Assembly (NCBI RefSeq): GCF_000143415.4
Contig: NW_003314280.1
Span: 901,262-965,261 of the forward strand
Direction: 5' to 3'
DNA from: Selaginella moellendorffii
Taxonomy: Eukaryota > Streptophyta > Lycopodiopsida > Selaginellales > Selaginellaceae
DNA: 64,000 nt
Part shown: positions 24,207 to 34,800 of the stretch, in pieces
Layout: each line of letters starts with the position of its first letter
Numbering within the stretch: position 1 is the first letter of the stretch
Translations under genes and position numbers: made by a program
Notes under the pieces: generated by a model
Told to the model about the DNA's origin: nothing
Database searches by the model: none
What the model saw: the letters and a program-made list of their open reading frames with translations, nothing else

Positions 24207-26327
24207 ATGGCGATGGCGTCGCCGCTAGCGCTGGTGGCGATGCTAGTCCGCTACTCCCTGCTGATCACGGCGATCCTGGCGATGGTGGCGATGGTGGCGA
24301 TGGGGGAGGAGGACGACTCCCTCTTCACCGTGGCCAAGCAGTTCAAGCGCTCCGTCCAGAACGTGGCGGCGGGCGAGCCGAGCTCCGGGCTATGGACGTC
24401 GCGCGCGCGGCAGCGTCCCCTCCCCACCAACAAGTTCTGGCAGAACTTCGTGCTCAACAGGGGATCCTCGCCGGAGTACATCCATCCCTACACCATCCAG
24501 GCGGGTAACTCCTCCATCGCCATCGGCTACCCCAAGCGCCAGGCCTCGCCCACCTTGATCGCCCAGATCCACGCCAACGATCTTTTGGTCTCCGCGCGAT
24601 CGCCATCATCGCCCATCATCCAGGTCTCCCACCACGACGACCTCACCGTGACGCTCTCCCTCGGCCAGGCAATGCGCGCGCACCTCCTCCGCGGCAGCCC
24701 CTACGTCTCCTTCGTCTTCTCGGACGCCACGCCGCTCATCGCCAGCGCGCACGCCATCGCCAATCTCTCCCGGAGCGCCGACTCCACCAAGCACACGCTC
24801 TTCCTCGCCAATGGCCAGAGGTGGGTCGTCTACTCCTCCGCGCCGATCCATCTCCAGCTCGATCGGTCCGCGCAGCAGCTCTCGGCCAGCGGCGATGGGT
24901 ACTCGGGCGTTCTTCGCATCGCGCTCGTCGCCACCCCCAGCGCCGAGCCACTGCTCGATCGCTACAGCGGCTGCTACGCGGTGGCGTCCTGGGTCTCGAT
25001 CGACACCGTCTCCTCCGCGCCGCGCGCCTCCATGGCCTTCACCTACAAGACCCAGGGCCGCGGCGACCTCCTCCTCCTCGCGCTCCCCCTCCACCGCGCC
25101 GCCATGGACTACGCCACCGCCGGCGCGCGCCCGCTCCCCCAGCTCCGCTACGCCAGCATCGACGGCGAGCTCCAGGGCGTGGTGGGCAGCCTCTGGAAGC
25201 TCGACTCCAGCGCGCCCATGGCCGCCATAGCCTGGCACTCGGTGGCGGGGATCCGCGAGCCCACTGCAGCTGGGCGGCTTGGCGCGGCCCTCGCCCGCGA
25301 CGTGGCGGCGCTCCGCCCGATCAACACCTCCTCGACGTACTTCTTCGGCAAGGCGGTGGCGCGCGCCGCGCGGCTGGCGCTCATCGCTGAGGAGATCGGT
25401 GCTCCCGACCAGGCGGCGGCGGTGGCGGCGTTCCTGGATTCCAACCTCAGCCCCTGGTTCGATGGATCCAACGCGGGGAACGCGATCGTCTACGATGGGC
25501 AGTGGGGTGGATTGGTGAGCCAGGCCGGGGCTTTCGACTCGGGCGCGGACTTTGGCCTGGGAGTGTACAACGATCACCACTACCACTGGGGCTACTTCGT
25601 CTACGCGGGCGCCGTGCTCGCCAAGCTCGATCGCGGCTGGGGCGAGCGCTACCGCACGAATCTCTACTCGCTGGTGGGCGATTACATGTCCCCGGCGCCG
25701 CCGCGCTCCGGATCATCGCGCGCGAATTTCCCGCGCTTCCGCCACTTCGATCCGTGGGTGATGCACTCCTGGGCGGGCGGGCTGACCGAGTTCGCGGATG
25801 GGCGCAACCAGGAGAGCAGCAGCGAGGCCGTGAACGCCTACTACGCGGCGGCGCTGCTGGGGCGAGCCTACGGCGACGAGGATCTCGCCAACACCGGCAG
25901 CGCCATCGCTGGATTCGAGGCGCTGGGCGCGAAATCGCTGTGGCACATCCGCCGCGACAGCGATCTCTACGAGCCGGAGTTTGTTCGCGAGAATCGGATG
26001 AGCGGCGTGGTGTGGGCGAACAAGCGGGACACTGCGCTGTGGTTCGCGGCCACGTCGGTGCTCGAGTGCCGCGTCGGCATCCAGGTCATACCGGTGACGC
26101 CCGCCACGGAGGCGCTGTACGACGACGTGGACTACAACCGGCAGCTGTACGAGTGGGCGTCGCCGGCGGTGCAGAGCGACACGTGGCGGGGGTTCGCGCT
26201 GGCGGTGCAGGCCACGTATGATCCGGCACGCGCGCGTGCCAACGTGGAGCTCCTGGAGAGGTTTGACGATGGGAATTCCTTGTCCAATATGTTGTGGTGG
26301 GTTTACACGAGGCCCAGCATCACGTAG
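24207..26327 (+). CDS. GH81 endo-1,3-beta-glucanase, copy 1
   Basis: Predicted secreted endo-beta-1,3-glucanase of glycoside hydrolase family 81. It is intronless, with 706 codons and very GC-rich. The start MAMASPLALVAMLVRYSLLI gives a hydrophobic signal sequence. Family blocks in order: PLPTNKFWQNFVL, SPEYIHPYTI, RGSPYVSFVF, TYFFGKAVARAARLALIAEE, DGQWGGLVS, DFGLGVYNDHHYHWGYFVY (which contains the conserved Asp/His block), MHSWAGGLTEFADGRNQES followed by SSEAVNAYYA (the conserved Glu block) and NMLWWVYTR near the end. Both conserved acidic blocks are present, so it is probably active. The soybean glucan-elicitor-binding protein is a GH81 member, so a role in sensing or digesting fungal/oomycete glucan is possible. 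A paralogue lies at 27734-29851. Confidence 0.93.
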   Translation: MAMASPLALVAMLVRYSLLITAILAMVAMVAMGEEDDSLFTVAKQFKRSVQNVAAGEPSSGLWTSRARQRPLPTNKFWQNFVLNRGSSPEYIHPYTIQAGNSSIAIGYPKRQASPTLIAQIHANDLLVSARSPSSPIIQVSHHDDLTVTLSLGQAMRAHLLRGSPYVSFVFSDATPLIASAHAIANLSRSADSTKHTLFLANGQRWVVYSSAPIHLQLDRSAQQLSASGDGYSGVLRIALVATPSAEPLLDRYSGCYAVASWVSIDTVSSAPRASMAFTYKTQGRGDLLLLALPLHRAAMDYATAGARPLPQLRYASIDGELQGVVGSLWKLDSSAPMAAIAWHSVAGIREPTAAGRLGAALARDVAALRPINTSSTYFFGKAVARAARLALIAEEIGAPDQAAAVAAFLDSNLSPWFDGSNAGNAIVYDGQWGGLVSQAGAFDSGADFGLGVYNDHHYHWGYFVYAGAVLAKLDRGWGERYRTNLYSLVGDYMSPAPPRSGSSRANFPRFRHFDPWVMHSWAGGLTEFADGRNQESSSEAVNAYYAAALLGRAYGDEDLANTGSAIAGFEALGAKSLWHIRRDSDLYEPEFVRENRMSGVVWANKRDTALWFAATSVLECRVGIQVIPVTPATEALYDDVDYNRQLYEWASPAVQSDTWRGFALAVQATYDPARARANVELLERFDDGNSLSNMLWWVYTRPSIT

Positions 26328-26635
26328 GAGCTTTTTTCATCGTTTTTACTTTCTACTATCTATTACACCTGTTGTAAAAAGAGCTGCGCGCCAATCTTTG
26401 AATTCGAATCAAGCGGGATATACTCCGGCATCTTGGGGATTTGCGCGCTAATTTCATGTTTCCCTCGAGTAGAAAGTTTCTTCTCTCAGCGCAATGGAAG
26501 AAAGAAAGTTTCCTCTCTCAGCGCAATTGGAAGAAACCTCGAGGAATCGGGTGCCTATAAGATCGATGTCGAGAGTTTCTATCAGCGCAATCTCCAGCAA
26601 TCGGGCAGATCCATGCGCGAGAATCCTACGAGAAT

Positions 26636-27142
26636 ATGGAATTGCTCCTTGTGATTGCTCTTGTCTCTATGACCATCGGACTCGCCGACAGCTACAGCGC
26701 TGCGATTCGGGCCAGCCTCCAGCAGGATAATTCCATCGATCAAGAGTTCCTGGACGCGCACAACGCCGCCAGGGCCGCGGTAGACGTCCCGCCGCTCTCG
26801 TGGGACGCGAGCCTGGCCGAGTTTGCTCGGGGCTGGGCGTCCAGGCTGCGAGACGCCGGCTGCACGAACTTGGTTCACTCGGGGGGCATGTACGGGGAGA
26901 ACCTGTGGTACGGGCCCGGAAGACCCAGCGACGCCGTGGGGCTGTGGGTGGCGGAGCAGCGCTTCTACGATCCGGAGAGCAACCAGTGCAAGAGTGGCGA
27001 GGTGTGTGGGCATTACACCCAGGTTGTCTGGTCGAGGTCCCAGAAGCTCGGATGCGCGTATCTGAGCTGTGGAAATGGATTGTTTGTGGCGAGCTGCAAC
27101 TATTATCCGAGAGGAAACATTGTTGGAGAGACACCATTCTAG
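26636..27142 (+). CDS. PR1: PR-1-like CAP superfamily secreted protein
   Basis: 168 residues, intronless. Signal peptide MELLLVIALVSMTIGLADS, then a CAP domain with LDAHNAARAAVDVPPLSWD, ARGWASRL, HSGGMYGENLWYG, GHYTQVVWSRSQKLGCA and the six expected cysteines. The conserved His residues of the CAP cavity are present (HNAAR and GHYTQ). Plant PR-1 proteins bind sterols and restrict oomycetes (known). The C-terminus after CNYY reads PRGNIVGETPF, the layout of the CAPE signalling peptide released from PR-1. It lies between two GH81 glucanase genes in the same orientation, which suggests a small defence cluster. Confidence 0.93.
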   Translation: MELLLVIALVSMTIGLADSYSAAIRASLQQDNSIDQEFLDAHNAARAAVDVPPLSWDASLAEFARGWASRLRDAGCTNLVHSGGMYGENLWYGPGRPSDAVGLWVAEQRFYDPESNQCKSGEVCGHYTQVVWSRSQKLGCAYLSCGNGLFVASCNYYPRGNIVGETPF

Positions 27143-27733
27143 AGCGGGGTTTAAGGTTTAACAAACCCTAAAGGTAGTATAAAGGTAGGGTTTAAGGACC
27201 TTAAAGGTATAGATCGTTCAAGGGTTTAACGATCTGTTGCTAAAAGTTGTGAACAGGAGTTTGGATAGGCTTGGCTGCGTGATCATGAGCAGAATATGCG
27301 CCCTTCTTCTACGTTTGCCTGAATCGTTGGATCCAAGCCGGCGCCGACAAGATTCCCGTGCACACAAAGCGCTGTTTTCTTGCGCTCGCTTTTGTTTGTT
27401 ATGGCTCGCCTCGCGTCAAAGCACAAATTCCATGACACCCCAAAAGCCTTCCCTCGTTCTCCTCCTCCTCCGAGAGCAAGAACAAGGAGAGAGAGAGGGA
27501 GAGGGAGATCGGGGAGATAGTTTGTTTTGCTTATGGTTTGGGCGATAATAGATATAAGTATTCTCAGTCGACACAACACAACAGAGAGTCGATCCATGCA
27601 GAACTGCGCCACCCCACCCCCACTCTTACCCTTCTCCCAGCTCCACTTGGAGTGATCTTTGGAAGTTCCAGTACCAAAGATCCAGCGAAAGCCCAATTTC
27701 TCATCTCGTCAAGCTCGCTGGATTCGAGAGATC
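27143..27733. other. Intergenic region and promoter of GH81 copy 2
   Basis: Contains alternating AAACCCTAAAGG and TAGGGTTTAAGG motifs at about 27150-27230, including an imperfect inverted pair of AACCCT/AGGGTT, then a purine-rich GAGAGAG stretch near 27490. An in-frame ATG at 27659 exists, but the ATG at 27734 gives a clean signal peptide and is preferred. Confidence 0.45.
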
Positions 27734-29851
27734 ATGACCAACAACAACAGCTTGATCACATTCATCCTTCTCGCAATCGCCGTCAAAGCACTCGCGGGAG
27801 ACGATGATCAATGCTTTGGCAGCATCAACAACGCGGCGGCGGGCATTCCCTCGCAGCTCTGGTCCACCGATCTCCGGAGCTCCGGCGCTCCACTCCCCAC
27901 CAACGCATTCTGGCTCAACTACGTGCTCCAGGACGGATCCCAGCCCGAGTACATCCACCCCTACTCGATCCGATTCAAGCAAGGCCTCGTCTCCCTGTGC
28001 TATCCCAAGCGCCTCCTCCAGCCCACCGCCGTGATCCAGGTCCACACCGACGATCTCTCCATCTCGTGCAAGGAGGAGCCCGGCACCGCCTTCGCCGTCT
28101 CGGCCTTCGACGACCTCAGCGTCACGCTGGCCAGCCAGGGCCGCCGCCTCACGGTACCGCTGGTCCGCGGCAGCCCCTACGTCACCTTCCTCTTCCGCGG
28201 CGGTACGCCGCTACTGTCCACCATCAACGCGGTGATCAACGTCACCTCCAACCCGGACGCCACCAAGCACAAAATCCTCTTCAACAGCGGCCAGACCTGG
28301 CTCCTCTACTCCTCCTCGCCGCTTCCAATCTCCATCGACGCCACCACCAGCAGCTTTGCGCTCCGGGCCGACGCCAGGCCCTTCACCGGCACGATCCGCG
28401 CGGCAGTGCTCACCGACCCCGCCTCGGAGCCCACCCTGGACACGTACAGCCAGTGCTACGCGACGCGCGGTACCGTGGAGTTTCCAGCGCCCTTCACAAT
28501 GCAGCACAAGTACACCACCGCCGGCGGCGCGGGGGAGCTCCTGCTGCTCAGCCTGCCCATGCACCGCAGCATACTGCAACAAGCCGGCGGCACGGGTACG
28601 AACGCCGCCCGCGGCATGCCGTCGCTGACGTACAACAGCATCGACGGTCAGATGGAAGGCGTGGTGGGCTCCACGTGGACACTCCGCGCGGGCGGTGCCA
28701 ACGTCAGCTGGCATTCACCGCGCGGACTCCGTGCGGACCCAGCGGCGTCACACGAGATCAGCGCCGCGCTGCAGCGGGACGTGGACGACCTCCCGGGCGT
28801 CATAGTGAACTCGTCCACGTACTTCTTCGGCAAGGCCGCTGCCCGTGCCGCGCGGCTCGCTCTCATAGCCGAGGAGGTGGCCAGGCCCGACTTGACGGGG
28901 AGGATTGCCGCCACCTTGAGGAGCTCGCTCGCGCAGTGGCTGGACAGTAACCACGCTGTCAATCCAAACATGAGTAACAGCATTGGCTATGATCGCCAGT
29001 GGGGAGGCCTCGTGAGCAGCGACGGTGCCGCCGACAGTGGTGCCGACTTTGGCCTTGGAATGTACAACGATCACCACTTCCACTGGGGCTACTTCGTCTA
29101 CGCGGGAGCCGTGCTCGCAAGAATGGACCCGGAGTGGGGGAGCCAGCACCGCTGCCAGCTCTACTCTCTCGTGTCCGACTACATGCAGCACGGTACCTCG
29201 CAGCACAACTCGGGCAGTGCCGCGCGGTACCCCCGCCTCCGCCACTTCGACCACTGGCTCATGCACTCGTGGGCCGCGGGGCTCAAGAACTTCGCCGACG
29301 GCCGCAACCAGGAGAGCACCAGCGAGGCCGTCAACTCGTACTACGCGGCGTCGCTGCTGGGCTCCGCCTTCCACGACGCGGCGCTGGCCGAGCTCGGCGT
29401 CACGCTGGTGGCCTTCGAGACGCACGCCGCGCAGTCGCTGTGGCACGTACCGCTGGGCAGCGAGCTGTACGAGGCCGAGTTTGTGGCGCGCAACCGGATG
29501 ATCGGGGTGCTCTGGGCCAACAAGCGCGACACGGCTCTCTGGTTCGGTCCGCCCGAGTGGCTGGAGGTCCGGCTGGGCATCCAGGTGCTGCCCGTGACGC
29601 CGGTGACCGAGGTGCTCTTCTCGGACACCGGCTTCGCCAGGGAGGTGGTGGAGTGGGCGTCTGCGGATATGGACTCGCGGCCCGAGGCCTCCGACGGCTG
29701 GAAGGGGTTCGTCTTCGCGCTCCAGGCGAGCTACGACCCCGCCACTGCTCTCCACCACGCCAGGCAGCTCAAGGAGTTTGACGACGGCAACTCGGCCTCC
29801 AACTTGCTCTGGTGGATCCACACACGGGCTGCCAATCCCGAGAGGCTCTAG
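27734..29851 (+). CDS. GH81 endo-1,3-beta-glucanase, copy 2
   Basis: Intronless paralogue of 24207-26327, with 705 residues from the chosen start. MTNNNSLITFILLAIAVKAL is a good signal peptide; starting at 27659 would add 25 charged residues before it. The same blocks occur: PLPTNAFWLNYVLQDGSQPE, RGSPYVTFLFRGG, TYFFGKAAARAARLALIAEE, DRQWGGLVSSDGA, DFGLGMYNDHHFHWGYFVYA, MHSWAAGLKNFADGRNQEST with SEAVNSYYA, and NLLWWIHTR. The two copies differ throughout but align without large gaps, so they come from an old duplication that now encloses the PR-1 gene. Both conserved acidic blocks are present. Confidence 0.93.
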   Translation: MTNNNSLITFILLAIAVKALAGDDDQCFGSINNAAAGIPSQLWSTDLRSSGAPLPTNAFWLNYVLQDGSQPEYIHPYSIRFKQGLVSLCYPKRLLQPTAVIQVHTDDLSISCKEEPGTAFAVSAFDDLSVTLASQGRRLTVPLVRGSPYVTFLFRGGTPLLSTINAVINVTSNPDATKHKILFNSGQTWLLYSSSPLPISIDATTSSFALRADARPFTGTIRAAVLTDPASEPTLDTYSQCYATRGTVEFPAPFTMQHKYTTAGGAGELLLLSLPMHRSILQQAGGTGTNAARGMPSLTYNSIDGQMEGVVGSTWTLRAGGANVSWHSPRGLRADPAASHEISAALQRDVDDLPGVIVNSSTYFFGKAAARAARLALIAEEVARPDLTGRIAATLRSSLAQWLDSNHAVNPNMSNSIGYDRQWGGLVSSDGAADSGADFGLGMYNDHHFHWGYFVYAGAVLARMDPEWGSQHRCQLYSLVSDYMQHGTSQHNSGSAARYPRLRHFDHWLMHSWAAGLKNFADGRNQESTSEAVNSYYAASLLGSAFHDAALAELGVTLVAFETHAAQSLWHVPLGSELYEAEFVARNRMIGVLWANKRDTALWFGPPEWLEVRLGIQVLPVTPVTEVLFSDTGFAREVVEWASADMDSRPEASDGWKGFVFALQASYDPATALHHARQLKEFDDGNSASNLLWWIHTRAANPERL

Positions 29852-29859
29852 CCGAGAAG

Positions 29860-30186
29860 CCTGCTTGTGTGCGTTAACCAGTAAAGCTCTCACCACCTTG
29901 TTGATGAGAAGCTCCAGCTATGGCATAGAGTTGAAAGCGTTTCCCAGCTGACTCGATAGATCTTCGCCTGTACTCTCAAGCTCCGAAAGATTCGACCACC
30001 TTGAAAAGAAAGCTCGAGTTTTGCAGCCTGTGTGTGTTAACCAGCTTCAAAGTTCTGACCACCTTGTTGAAGAGCTATCGCATAGATTTGCCAGCGTTTC
30101 CCAGCTGACTCGATAGATCTGTCCCTTGTACTCTCAAGCTCCGAAAAAAGTCGAGAGATTCGACGACCTTGAAAAGAAAGCTCGAG
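29860..30186. repeat. Two tandem copies of a ~159-bp unit
   Basis: 29860-30018 and 30027-30186 share the order TTAACCAG, GACCACCTTGTTGA, GCGTTTCCCAGCTGACTCG, ATAGATCT, GTACTCTCAAGCTCCGAAA and CCTTGAAAAGAAAGCTCGAG. The repeats fill the space between the stop of GH81 copy 2 and the stop of the convergent PPR gene, so they probably form the 3' untranslated regions of both. Confidence 0.85.
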
Positions 30187-30200
30187 GTTTTCCCACCTGG

Positions 30201-31826
30201 CTATCTTCTCTGACCGGCCGCCGAGGCTTTGAAAGCGTTTTCGAGCTGAACAAACACCGCCGAAGTTCTCAGCTCCTTGGATCCGAAAAGAAGAAACTCG
30301 GCCGCCTGCTGTCCCCGGCCGACGTCCTTGTGGATTCCGCAGCCTCCCAGCAACGCCTCCAGTGTCACCGAGTCGGGATCATACGGAGTAGCGTCGATCA
30401 CATCCACGGCCTCGTCCAGCCGGCCTGCTCGGGCCAGCATGTCCACCATGCAGCAGTAATGGTCTCTCGTCGCCGCCACGTCGTGGTCCGCGAGCATGGA
30501 GCGAAAGCAGCCGAGTCCCACGTCTACGAGCCCGGCATGGCTGCAGCAGCTGAGGATGGTGATAAAGGCCACCTCATCCAGCTCCATTCCCTGGAGCTCC
30601 ATCTCCTGGAACGCTTGGACGGCATCTCTCCCGTGCTTGTTTAGAGCGTAAGCTCCCACCATCGCCGTCCACGAGACCAGGCATCGGTGTGGAGCCGAGT
30701 CGAAGGCCTCTCGAGCTTCTTGCAGGCTTCCCTTCAAGCCGAAGGCCGTCACCATTGCGTTCCAAGCCATAGCCGGGTGGCAGGGCATTCTCTCAAACAC
30801 CGCCTTGGCTTTGTCGTGGCGGCCTGCGAGAGCGAAGGCCTGGAGCAAGCCGGTCCAGGAAGCAGCATCGCGGCTGTGCATCGCCTCAAAAATCTTCTGC
30901 GACTCTTGGAGATGGCCGTGTTGAGCATTCCCTGCCAGCAAAACATTCCACGTAAACGAGTTTCTCTCCGGCAGCCTGTCAAACATCTCCTTGGCTTGCT
31001 CGAGCTCCTTGCGCTGGACGAGAGCAGCCAGAATCGCCGTGCACGACACCACGTCGTGCTCCACCATCCTGTCGAATCCCATCTTGGCCGATTCATAGTC
31101 GTCGCGAAGAACATAAGCTTGCACCAAAGAGGTCCACGAAACCACTGTTCTCTCGGGCATCTGCTCGAACAAACCCTTCGTGTCTTCCACACTGCTCTTC
31201 CCCGAGCCAGACAAGGCCAGCATCGAGTTCCAAGATACCACCGTCCTCATCGGGATGTTCTCAAACACGGTTTGACAGTCGCAGAACCGGCTGCCGCTGG
31301 CAAAAGCCGAGAGCATGGCGTTCCAGGACACCTCGTTGCGTTCGGGCATGCTGTCGAAAATGCTCTTGGCTTCCACCACCAGTCCCTGCCTGGCAAATGC
31401 TTGCAGCACTGAAGTCCAAGTTACTGTGTCCACCAGTGGCATCCTGTAGAACAAGCGCTCGGCTTCCTCCATATACCCTGCCTGAGCATAGGCCACCAGA
31501 ACCGTGTTCCAGGTTGCAATGTTCCTCTCGGACGAGCAGTCGAACAAGTGCTTCACCCTGTCCAGATACCGGTTCCGGGCATACGCCTTCATCATCAAGT
31601 TGACGGAGTACGTGTTCGGCTCTGCGATACTATCGAACACTTGGACTGCATCCCGTAAACTTCCACACTTGCTGTACATTTCGATGAGAAGGTTGGCTAG
31701 GTAGATGTTTCCCCTGTTGCTGCCGCTGGAGATGAAGTCATGAATTCTCTTCCCCTGAGAGAGGTCCTTCAGGTCTCCGCATTGTCTCAAACTGCGAGCG
31801 AGAGCTTCGATGGATACAAAACGCAT
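30201..31826 (-). CDS. Pentatricopeptide repeat (PPR) protein, S/PLS type
   Basis: 541 residues in one exon. After an N-terminal RIHDFISSGSNRGNIYLANL block the protein is a run of PPR motifs with the S-type pattern, for example NIATWNTVLVAYAQAGYMEE, NEVSWNAMLSAFASG, TVVSWTSLVQAYVLRDDYES, NSFTWNVLLAGNAQHGHLQE and CLVSWTAMVGAYALNKHGRD. The C-terminal DHYCCMVDMLARAGRLDEA and LEALLGGCGIHKDV are the E-type tail; no E+ or DYW domain follows. PPR proteins bind organellar RNA in a sequence-specific way (known); the target is unknown. No clear transit peptide was seen. Its ATG lies only 35 nt after the stop of the PI 3-kinase gene on the same strand. Confidence 0.9.
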   Translation of the reverse strand: MRFVSIEALARSLRQCGDLKDLSQGKRIHDFISSGSNRGNIYLANLLIEMYSKCGSLRDAVQVFDSIAEPNTYSVNLMMKAYARNRYLDRVKHLFDCSSERNIATWNTVLVAYAQAGYMEEAERLFYRMPLVDTVTWTSVLQAFARQGLVVEAKSIFDSMPERNEVSWNAMLSAFASGSRFCDCQTVFENIPMRTVVSWNSMLALSGSGKSSVEDTKGLFEQMPERTVVSWTSLVQAYVLRDDYESAKMGFDRMVEHDVVSCTAILAALVQRKELEQAKEMFDRLPERNSFTWNVLLAGNAQHGHLQESQKIFEAMHSRDAASWTGLLQAFALAGRHDKAKAVFERMPCHPAMAWNAMVTAFGLKGSLQEAREAFDSAPHRCLVSWTAMVGAYALNKHGRDAVQAFQEMELQGMELDEVAFITILSCCSHAGLVDVGLGCFRSMLADHDVAATRDHYCCMVDMLARAGRLDEAVDVIDATPYDPDSVTLEALLGGCGIHKDVGRGQQAAEFLLFGSKELRTSAVFVQLENAFKASAAGQRR

Positions 31827-31861
31827 GTGTCAATTTACAAATCATGTACAGACTTTTACCG

Positions 31862-34800
31862 CTACCGCCAGTACTGTGCCCACCGATGGATCGTCTCTAC
31901 CATCTGAGGAAACAACGCACTGACACTGTCGTTTATGAGCGTCTGGAAGAACTGAACGGCTTCTTCGTCATCCAGGTCGAGGCGGAACTTTTCTTGAAGC
32001 TGAAAACAAAACAAAGAAGCTCAGTACCGGAAAGATGAACGGGCGAGGGTATACTTTTAAGACTCCCTTTTCTGGATCAGAGGAGATGTCAGGCAGATTG
32101 GCCCCCGACATGAGAAAGAGAAGGTTCAATATGAGATTGCTTGACTTGCGCAGTATATTGTAAGCCTCGCAGCAGTACATCTTGAACTTCGAATAATGTT
32201 GGCTGTAAAGAGTACCCAAATGAAATCATCCAAGTAGCAGCTTTACCACTAACAAACCTGTCCATTCCGCCCATAGCTTCCACCATTTCTTTACATAGCT
32301 TCATTGGAGGGGGAAACGGTTTTGAATCCCTTCCAAGAATGAAACCGAAGTCGACATGAAAGAGCCTTCCATCCTGCTGGAGAAGTAGATTGTCAAGATG
32401 CCTGCATAGAAAAGGAAAAAAACGTCAATAATTTTTAAACAGCATTCAATAGTACCTGTCGCCAACACCGAGTATGTACGTTATAACACAGTATCCCGCA
32501 CAGCTCTTGACAAAGGTTTCAAGGCAAGGAGAACTTATCCCGAATGGGCCCTCTTCATCGGGATGGAACTGTTTAAAGAACTGGATGATCGTCTTGTTCT
32601 CGGCCAAAACCTGTAAGAATCGTCAGAAACACAAGAGAATGCACATGAATCCCGGTTACCTGAGCCAAAGGTGTAGAATGTATAAATTCCACCATACCTT
32701 CCTCGTGCGAAGTGGAGAGAACTCTGTAAGGAGTTAGCTGCAAGTCAAGGTTTTCAGACTTAAGCAGCTTGTCCATGAGCGTTATGAGCTGAATCACCTG
32801 TAAGTTTGACAATAAAGCAATGATCAAAACACTTAAACATTTGAAATTGCATACCAATTGATCTTGCCGCAGATCGTCCCCTTTCTTGAATATCACTCTG
32901 CACTTGCCACCCTCGACGGTCCGAAATGTCAATCGCAGCGGACTGAGGTTGCTTTTGAATACGGATGACTCGGCCGGTAAAATACCGATGAGCATAATTG
33001 TGGGATCCAACGGGAAAGGCAAAGCTTCGAAAGATGTGAGTTCGTTCATAATCCCCTGAAGCATTTCCCGCAACCTGTCGATCTTCTTCTGTAAATTTCC
33101 GCGGACATTCTTTACATCCCGTGCGATAGTGCAAAGCTTCGCAAGCAGCTCAGACTGATGATGTAGCAGAGCAGCCATTGGAGGAGCAACGGACTCGTTG
33201 AAGTGCTCCAAGACCAACCAAAAACGCTTCGCATATACGACGTCGGCAAGTTCTACGTTGAGATACCACCGCAAGAAGTTTGCTAGCTCAGTATTGTGGA
33301 CAGCTGCAAGAAACAAATATAGTGTAAAACTAAAAAATACGCAATGCTTACCTCTTTGAACCAGAAAATTCGCAAGGCGGGACTTGTCAGATCGCTCAAA
33401 GCGTAGGGCCTGCACAAGTTGGAATAGATACGACTGCAGTTCCTCATCGCCGGTCCTCTCGAGCACGTCAATTGCGTGGCCTCGAACCTCCTCACTTTCA
33501 AAAGCATGCGATAAAAGCTCCAACGCGTCAGCGATGTCAATCGTAGTCCACTTGTGCATTAGTTCTAATGCCTGCTTTGCTTCCTGCACCAAAAGTAGTT
33601 ATAGATAAACAATAACAACTAGCTAATACCGTTGCATCGCTCCAGTCAACACATTTCAAGAACTTGGTGAGCGCTCTCTTCTCCCCCGTTAACGAGAACC
33701 GGAATTTCCACAGCGTCTGTCTTTCTTCTCCGTTCAGATTTCTTGTAGGGGGGTACTGCAAAATTCGCGCTATTTCCCTGCATCATACACCCGAGTTGTG
33801 AGAAATAGTAATCAGGAACAAGCTCTAAAGCATACTTCCGATCCGTGATGCTGGGCTTTAGTTCGTGATCAATGACGCCTCTTGTCACATGACGAGCCAG
33901 TTTTATTTGCTTGTTCTCGCAAGGATTTTGACGACCAACTTCTGGATCAGGTATCACAACCAGTTGATGTCTAGGGGATTGGAGCACTAAATCCTGTTCG
34001 AAGAGAAAACATCAGAGCCCGAAAAGAGAAAGAACACGTCACAACAAACCTGGAATGCGACAGGATGCATAAACGATAGAAGCTCCACGACCAAATGCAA
34101 GTTCTTCTGACCGATCCGTTTGCTTTCTTCCTCTTTGATTCGGTCGATGGCTTTGAAAGTCAAGTTGTCCAGCCAATCTATACGTTCGATTTGGCCTCTC
34201 TCGTATTTATTGAGAGCCTTGTCAAGCCTTTCCAGCTCTCCCCTTTCATGCTTCGGAACCTGCAACTTACTTGCTCGTCAAGAGAAAGAAAGAGCTGAAA
34301 ACTCACCTTGCCTGGCGTGCTACTAACGACTGCTCCATCAGCGATCCTACCACGCCACAGCCGGAGCTTTTGCTTGCCAGTCTTGAGCTCTTTCTTCTTG
34401 CTGAAAATCCGAAAGCTTGCACCACCGACAGCAACTTCTTGCCTTGGGTACGAGACGTCCCAGACCTGCAAGGATTTTTTTCTCCATTGCTCAAGACTCT
34501 TCCTCAAAGAACAAAGAAAGAAAAGGAAATTTCTTACAGTGAATGTCAGCTGCGTAGTGGCCGTCAAATCTCTGTACTTGGCGCTGAGCGTGATCATCTC
34601 GTTCCATTTGTATGGCTTCTCGATCGGTGCCAAACTAAGGACAGCTACATCAGACACAGAGAGAAAGAATTCGAAATATTTTCCTACCGCGTCTTGGTCG
34701 GCAGGCCGAAGAGCACGCCATCGATGTAGAGCGAGCATTCCACGAACAAATCAGGGACAGGGCTGTGCTCCGCCAACGCGAAATCCGTGGCATTCTTGAG

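Noticed and set aside
27659-27733. Upstream ATG for GH81 copy 2
   Set aside because: It would put 25 charged residues in front of a clean signal peptide; the start at 27734 fits a secreted enzyme better.
24251-29896. Long antisense and alternative-frame ORFs over the GH81 and PR-1 genes
   Set aside because: High GC content removes stops in other frames; only the GH81 and CAP frames contain family motifs.
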